12,500 bases of DNA from Chromera velia (Eukaryota; Sar; Chromeraceae): positions 29,600 to 42,099 of the forward strand of contig JAHBMJ010005226.1 in assembly GCA_018398765.1 (NCBI GenBank). Direction: 5' to 3'. The position numbers and the translations under genes are program-made. Shown one piece after another: positions 9,421-12,500 of this stretch. Every line of letters starts with the position of its first letter. Position 1 is the stretch's first letter. Below the pieces are notes generated by a model. The model worked only from the letters and a program-made list of their open reading frames with translations, searched no databases and was not told the DNA's origin.

Positions 9421-11159
9421 TCACAAAGAGAGAGGAGGGGGGAGGGAGAGGGAGAAAGACCTCAACCGGGCGTTTACAGCGTATTTGCATCAACTGGGCA
9501 ATTTCAATTGTACACTTGAAAAAGCATTTGGGCAATCCAGATCCTCACAGAGAATTAAGGAGACAGCAGCCTGGAGATGAGATGGACAGGGTCGCAGGGA
9601 TGCATCAATCCATCCATCCCTGCATCCATCTTTTTTTGTGACAGTAAGTGAGAACGGGAGAGGGCTCTGTAGAATGAATGAAATGGTTCAGAAACAGGCA
9701 GAAAACAGTTGTTTTCGGTTGCGCTCGTACACGCAGTTAAACCATAAACAAAGGCACGCACAAACAAGTACACAAACATCGACAATTCAACAAGCAGACG
9801 AAGGAAGAAAGAAGAGACAAAGAGAGAAAACTCTGCTCACATGGGCGTACGCAACTCCAAATGACGCCAGAATTTCTTTTGTGGTGTTGCCTTTGGCAGT
9901 TCCTGCTGCTGCAGGAGTTCTCTCCTTCTCTTTGCCCTTCCTGCTCTCTTCTCCATGCCCAACCGTTCCCTCTGACGAAGCCTGGGACGACCGCCTTCGT
10001 GTTCCCGCTCTTACACCCACCGTGCTCCTTGCCACTGTCTCCTCTCCTTCCTCCACCGCCTGGTTGGACTCCGGTATCGGTGTGTCCGTCTCCTCCTCTC
10101 GTTCGTCCGTCTCGTCCGTCCCGTTGTGACTAGTCTTCGGACCCCTGCCACTGGAGGGACGGGACTTCCGACGGTTGGGGGGCGTGATGGGTCTGGGTGA
10201 ATCGAGGGAGGTGGACAGCCGGGGCGACCTCAGGGTAGATGGAGAGGCTGCGGCTGCTTCGACTCCTGAACGGGAGAGGTGGTCGTATGCGGACTTCCAG
10301 GCTTGGGCAGAAAGGAAGAAATCTTTGAACTGAGGGAACGACGTGCAAGAGGAAGACGGGGAAGGTGAAGGGAGGGCATTCGCACGAGATGGTCGATGAG
10401 ACGAGACGGAGAGTGGAATTTCCGTCTCCGTCTCTGTCTTGCTGATGGTTGTCAGAACAAGCCTGGGTAGCTTCTCGGTCTGCAGCTTCTGCACCTGTGC
10501 CTCGGGTAACCCCCCCCGGGAGGAAGAGGAGGTGGACACCCGGACTGCCGCCGATGACGGAGGACAACTTGAAGAAGCAGAAACGCACAAAACGGACTTT
10601 TCCTCCTTCTTCTTCTCTTTGCATGTGGCGGCTGCGAGGGCAGTGACAGCTGCAGCTGCAGGGACAAGAGGCGCACTTCTCGCATCTTCGGCTGCGGCAG
10701 CCACAGAGAGCACTGCTCTCTCCTCCTCCCTTGAAAACATGCTCTCCTCCTCTCCCTCCTCTGCCTCCTCTACCAATGTCTCGAGAGTGAAGGTGTCAGA
10801 TCCAAGTGAACCGTCTCTAGATCGTCTCCTCCTCATACGATCATGTTCTTGCCGCACCTCCGAGTCGGTGCTCTTGATCATCTTTCCCTTCCTCTTCCAC
10901 GACGCCGCAGAGGGAGGGGGCCGCCGTGATGCTGGCGGGAGGGCGGGCACTTTCTTCCGCCTCTGTGTCAGCTTTTCTGTGCCCAAGCTGACTGCTGCCC
11001 TTCCAGCCAAACGAATGGGGGCCATCAGGGCAGAAGACACGAATTGGAGTGACGAACAGACTTTGTCTGCAGCCTGCACTCACAAATAGACCCGAGGGCA
11101 GAGAGAAGAAAGAAGTCGGAACTTTAGCGGCCTCCCTTCCTTCCTTGTTCAACAATGTG

Positions 11160-11234
<75 letters not shown>

Positions 11235-12500
11235 CACCAGAGCAGGAAAAGACAAATTCCCATTGGAAGACATGAGACAGTGCAAAAGTGTAAACTAAAA
11301 TCCACCGTGCATTCCAAAGAACCCTAGGGCCGTATGAGAGATTGAACAGTCGACAGAATTAACACACAGCTTTCCATGCTTCGCATGTCAATTCTGCATC
11401 AACGAGTTTACAAACACACTAGCTGCCGGACTGACTGACATTATACCACCTTTCTGCACTCTCGACGTCTTCGTCTGCCACCTCTCTCTCCAGGTCCTTT
11501 CCGAACACGTGTGTCATCAATTGAGTGTATCCCTTTCCCCCAGCCATGATCACTTTGCTCACTGCTCGGCTGCTCTTGTGAATCGACATACCCACACCCT
11601 TTCCCAAATTCGCAATGCCCTCTGCAGTTGCAGAAGACGAAGCACCAGACGCCCCCCCTTTGCCCCTCACTCCCCGGTCTTCCTTCTCTAACGACTCCAC
11701 ACCTGCAGCATCTAAAGCCTCCTCTGCATCTCCTTCCTCTCCCACCAAAGGAGACATTCCCCTCTCCATTTGTCTTTCTCTTTCCGTCTCTCTTTCTCTT
11801 TCTGCCTCGTGCCGGGCCTCCCTTGCAGATCTCTCCCGAGGGTGTGAGTGCTCACACAAGTCGACCTTGCTGCAAGCACCGGAATATATAATGCAAACAT
11901 TCAAAAGTTTAGCAAATGCGTATTTGACAATTGAACGGCAGCCGCCCGCCCAAAAGAAAACGGGTAAGGCAACAAACTCAGTCCAGGTCTTCCCGCACTC
12001 ACCTTACGCAAGCAAACTGCCGAATGACGAACGCAAGTTTCTCAAAAAAATCCACAACGTCGCGGCCCCACGTCTCGTCCTTTTCCTCCTTGCCGTCTCT
12101 GCCGTCTCTTTCTCTGTCTGCCATCCCATCCTCCCCTGCCGTCTCTCGGTTTCCCTGCAGCTTCCTCACAACACAAACAGATTTCTCCTCTTCCGATCGA
12201 ACATCAACTCCCGCCATCACCACCACCGTCTCGTCTTCTTCCACCTCATTTCCCTGCTGACTCTTTTTCTCCTCTATGCCTCTGCTTCTGCCTCTCACCC
12301 CCCCATTCCCCCCACGACTCTTTTCCTGGTCATCAGCATCCTCGTCAGAGGAAAATTCTGCGACCCAGTCTGCCAACCCGTCTCCGTGCTCATCCTCTCT
12401 TTCTCTTTCCAACCCTTCAGTTTCCTTCTGCGTCTTCGTGCCTCCTTCTAAACGCGGGGGCAGAGGGGCATAGAAAAAGTCTATGTGCATGCATACCTCC
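2699..12500 (-). CDS. Large multi-exon protein, Senescence-like plus C2-like domains (5' partial)
   Basis: Ten exons can be joined: beyond 12500-12003, 11869-11440, 11073-9841, 9308-9229, 8863-8767, 8367-8303, 7802-7667, 7434-6091, 5862-5488 and 5218-2699. All nine introns are GT-AG and every junction keeps the frame; phases in transcript order are 2,0,0,2,0,2,0,0,0. This gives about 2,250 residues ending at TGA 2701-2699. The start codon lies outside the window. Domain order as inferred: acidic disordered N-part; Senescence/spartin-like helices (exons 2-6) with a long disordered insert; an unrecognised folded segment (exons 7-8); a C2-like domain (exons 9-10) with large inserts; a disordered Ser/Glu/Pro/Arg tail. 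Both named folds associate with lipid surfaces in known families, so a peripheral membrane role is inferred. Two adjacent genes instead of one is possible, but the unbroken phase series argues against it. Confidence 0.75.
5488..5862 (-). CDS. Exon 9, first half of a C2-like domain
   Basis: The acceptor GTCCTCATGCAG ends at 5863 and the donor CACAA|GTGAGTGATG starts at 5487, both phase 0, giving 125 codons. It begins by completing the helix from exon 8 (LLVDAQAEDLGASAIAALDS). It then gives VAFRLVVFEGWDLVGPVRSY, which reads like the first strands of a C2 domain (hydrophobic strand, then a dipeptide Asp-Leu). After roughly 50 Gly/Arg-rich residues comes AYCVAMPVKG, which sits where C2 domains have their Asp-Pro-Tyr strand; here the Asp-Pro is absent, so calcium binding is doubtful. 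Intron 9 (5219-5487, 269 nt) follows. Confidence 0.7.
6091..7434 (-). CDS. Exon 8, folded segment plus Gly/Ser-rich disordered region
   Basis: 448 codons, phase 0 at both ends; the donor CATGCG|GTGAGTCTCTG starts the intron at 6090. Residues 1-75 look folded, with MTIEFTTVDLTTCHVQPLAW and an Ala-rich helix AVRQAAAEAACMAREAAASA. A short hydrophobic patch (ILPIAIPVPLALSG) follows. Then come about 300 residues rich in Gly, Ser, Glu and Arg. The last 40 residues return to an ordered helix (EDLLDVLGKAAEIEVALWYA), which continues across the intron into exon 9. Intron 8 (5863-6090, 228 nt) has normal sites. No known family is recognised for the first part. Confidence 0.8.
7435..7548 (-). other. Ambiguous segment: intron 7 interior or 5' extension of exon 8
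   Basis: The exon 8 frame stays open upstream of 7434 for 38 more codons, back to an alternative acceptor CTTTTGTGGTCTCAAG ending at 7549. That acceptor is also phase 0. The extra residues include FGLNMLLSKCTNALKTAAAA, which is amphipathic and plausible as protein. The favoured acceptor is instead TGTGTCTTTGCAG ending at 7435. The sequence CAG|GTGAGC there could also be read as a donor. Confidence 0.4.
7667..7802 (-). CDS. Exon 7 (136 nt), hydrophobic folded segment
   Basis: The acceptor is GCTTGCATGCAG, ending at 7803; the leading G completes the Lys codon. The exon has 45 codons with long hydrophobic runs, beginning QTYLTGPVLMQGLVQFASAP and later RPLWVVVRPFAISVYNQPGE. It ends in phase 0 at GAGAG|GTCAGTCAGTC. 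The frame is clearly better than the other two, which give polar or Cys-rich strings. The segment looks like a helix followed by beta strands that carry on into exon 8. I do not recognise the fold. Confidence 0.75.
7817..7870. repeat. (AC)12(AG)15 microsatellite
   Basis: Perfect AC repeat at 7817-7840 followed directly by perfect AG repeat at 7841-7870. It lies in intron 6, starting 14 bp from the exon 7 acceptor. Confidence 0.97.
8103..8174. repeat. (GA)~36 microsatellite
   Basis: GA repeat of 72 bp with a single C at 8130, preceded by a short CA-rich run (about 8078-8098). It is intronic. Confidence 0.97.
8303..8367 (-). CDS. Exon 6 (65 nt), end of Senescence-like domain
   Basis: The acceptor CGGTCGCTCTGCAG ends at 8368. 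The exon has 21 codons (MFGLTDIAVFAALEMQDQGL and one more) plus two bases of a Lys codon, then the donor AACAA|GTCAGTCAGTC in phase 2. The in-phase ATG at its 5' end is a normal internal Met in this model, though it could also serve as an alternative start. The hydrophobic helix continues the fold from exon 5. Confidence 0.7.
8368..8766 (-). other. Intron 5
   Basis: 399 nt from GTGAGTGAGTG (8766) to GCTCTGCAG (8368). It includes polypurine stretches on the sense strand (plus-strand CCCTCCCTCCCTCC near 8715-8730) and no recognisable exon. Confidence 0.65.
8767..8863 (-). CDS. Exon 5 (97 nt), conserved Arg-Phe-Gly helix of Senescence-like domain
   Basis: The acceptor has a fine pyrimidine tract ending GGTTGCAG at 8864. 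The leading A completes an Arg codon. The 32 codons that follow start FGARYATAVAATRAEALNRV and end GLGLWHGLYSYS. The donor is CTCG|GTGAGTGAGTG, phase 0. Alternating Ala/Gly with aromatic residues after Arg-Phe-Gly is the best single piece of evidence for the Senescence/spartin assignment of this gene. Confidence 0.75.
8864..9228 (-). other. Intron 4 with CT repeat
   Basis: 365 nt from GTGAGAGAG (9228) to GGTTGCAG (8864). It contains (CT)14 on the plus strand at 9035-9062. No coding signal is seen. Confidence 0.7.
9035..9062. repeat. (CT)14 microsatellite
   Basis: Perfect CT repeat within intron 4. Confidence 0.97.
9229..9308 (-). CDS. Exon 4 (80 nt), Senescence-like helix
   Basis: It encodes 26 codons (VAQSFDLFIKEVGNSVREAA and on) and ends in phase 2 at GAAAG|GTGAGAGAG. 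Joined to the tail of exon 3 and the head of exon 5 it gives a long helix followed by Arg-Phe-Gly. This matches the Arg-(Tyr/Phe)-Gly and small-residue helix typical of the C-terminal part of Senescence/spartin domains as I know them. The acceptor is odd: the sequence before the CAG at 9309 is GT repeats and GA repeats on the sense strand, with no pyrimidine tract. Confidence 0.7.
9309..9840 (-). other. Intron 3 with compound CA/CT microsatellite next to the acceptor
   Basis: 532 nt, the longest intron, from GTGAGCAG (9840) to CAG (9309). A plus-strand compound CA-CT-CA-CT-CA tract at 9311-9420 lies directly against the acceptor. On the sense strand it is therefore purine/GT repeat rather than pyrimidine. 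Otherwise it shows only short meaningless frames. Confidence 0.7.
9311..9420. repeat. Compound (CA)/(CT) microsatellite
   Basis: Alternating blocks of CA and CT repeats, in the order CA, CT, CA, CT, CA, with the last CA block about 35 bp. The tract abuts the exon 4 acceptor. Confidence 0.97.
9841..11073 (-). CDS. Exon 3, Senescence-like helix with ~360-residue disordered insert
   Basis: The acceptor GAGTGCAG ends at 11074 and the donor CCCAT|GTGAGCAG starts at 9840, both phase 0, giving 411 codons. The first 35 residues (AADKVCSSLQFVSSALMAPI, then RLAGRAAVSLGTEKL) are a hydrophobic helix that suits the middle of a Senescence-type domain. About 360 residues of Arg/Lys, poly-Ser, poly-Glu and Ala-rich low complexity follow, including RRRRSRDGS and several SSSS runs. 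The exon then returns to an ordered helix at its very end (ILASFGVAYAH), which continues in exon 4. The insert therefore sits inside one fold. A stretch near the middle (FKDFFLSAQAWKSAYDHLSR) may be another short helix. Confidence 0.8.
11074..11439 (-). other. Intron 2 with long GT/CA microsatellite
   Basis: 366 nt between GTCAGTCAGTC at 11439 and GTGAGTGCAG at 11074. It carries a plus-strand (GT)n run at 11163-11224 with one C interruption at 11198, followed by a short GA run. I see no conserved coding stretch inside it. Confidence 0.7.
11163..11224. repeat. (GT)~31 microsatellite
   Basis: GT repeat of 62 bp with one C at 11198, then a short GA run. It lies in intron 2. Confidence 0.97.
11440..11869 (-). 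CDS. Exon 2, charged linker and start of Senescence-like domain
   Basis: The acceptor CGGTGCTTGCAG ends at 11870. The single leading C completes a Ser codon with exon 1, and the exon ends in phase 0 at AAT|GTCAGTCAGTC. It holds 143 codons. Residues 1-40 are Arg/Glu repeats (AERERETERERQMERG) and residues 41-80 are acidic and Gly/Ser-rich. Residues 84-120 form a small-residue, glycine-spaced helix (GIANLGKGVGMSIHKSSRAV and onward to GGKGYTQLM). This glycine-spaced segment resembles the beginning of the Senescence domain of ERD7 and spartin proteins. The exon ends within a helix (AERWYN) that continues into exon 3. Confidence 0.75.
12003..12500 (-). CDS. Exon 1 in window (partial), acidic disordered plus terminal helix
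   Basis: The frame is open to the window edge. It encodes Glu/Asp/Arg/Gly-rich low complexity, then a hydrophobic amphipathic segment DFFEKLAFVIRQFACV at its end. The donor is GTAAG|GTGAGTGCGG, with the intron starting at 12002, phase 2. The true left end of the exon is uncertain: a very good acceptor (long C/T run ending CGTTTAG) would start it at 12447, and the frame also runs on past 12500. The terminal helix continues across the intron into exon 2. Intron 1 (11870-12002, 133 nt) is the shortest seen. Confidence 0.65.

Noticed and set aside
9169-9641. Plus-strand frames rich in Ser-Leu and Thr-His repeats
   Set aside because: Translation of CT and CA microsatellites in intron 3.

Overview
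The window looks like nuclear DNA of a eukaryote. Coding blocks on the minus strand are separated by GT-AG introns of about 130-530 nt, the proteins are rich in Ser/Glu/Arg/Pro low-complexity sequence, and the introns are full of CA/GA/CT microsatellites. The style (GTGAGT donors, pyrimidine tracts ending in TGCAG, huge disordered inserts in conserved domains) suits an alveolate of the chromerid or coccidian kind, for example Chromera velia. That assignment is an inference from style, not from a recognised marker gene.

Layout. Positions 1-778 (+) hold one exon-like open stretch with coiled-coil character, a good acceptor and a plausible donor, but one in-frame TAG, so it is probably a decayed gene or element fragment. 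Positions 779-1640 are pyrimidine-rich non-coding DNA with a 58-bp minisatellite (about 6.7 copies, 1058-1456). Positions 1640-2698 are a clearly AT-rich island without genes that contains a fold-back structure with 29-bp inverted arms. From 2699 to the right edge everything belongs to one large minus-strand gene. I reconstructed ten exons, all with phase-compatible junctions, giving about 2,250 residues in the window. The 5' end of the gene lies beyond 12500.

The product. Exons 2-6 together read like a Senescence/spartin-type domain (plant ERD7 and animal spartin family) split by a disordered insert of roughly 360 residues. Exons 9-10 read like a C2 domain split by at least three low-complexity inserts. 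Exons 7-8 carry a further folded-looking segment that I do not recognise, and the C-terminal 500 or so residues are disordered. Both recognised folds act at lipid surfaces, so a peripheral membrane or lipid-droplet protein is the reasonable inference. Neither domain call was checked by a profile search.

I did not find a defence locus, CRISPR array, operon or RNA gene. The most unusual points are the domain combination with its inserts, the repeated (GTCA)n splice donors, a splice acceptor sitting in a purine/GT microsatellite, a site that can be read as either acceptor or donor, the hairpin-bearing 58-bp minisatellite and the AT-rich fold-back.
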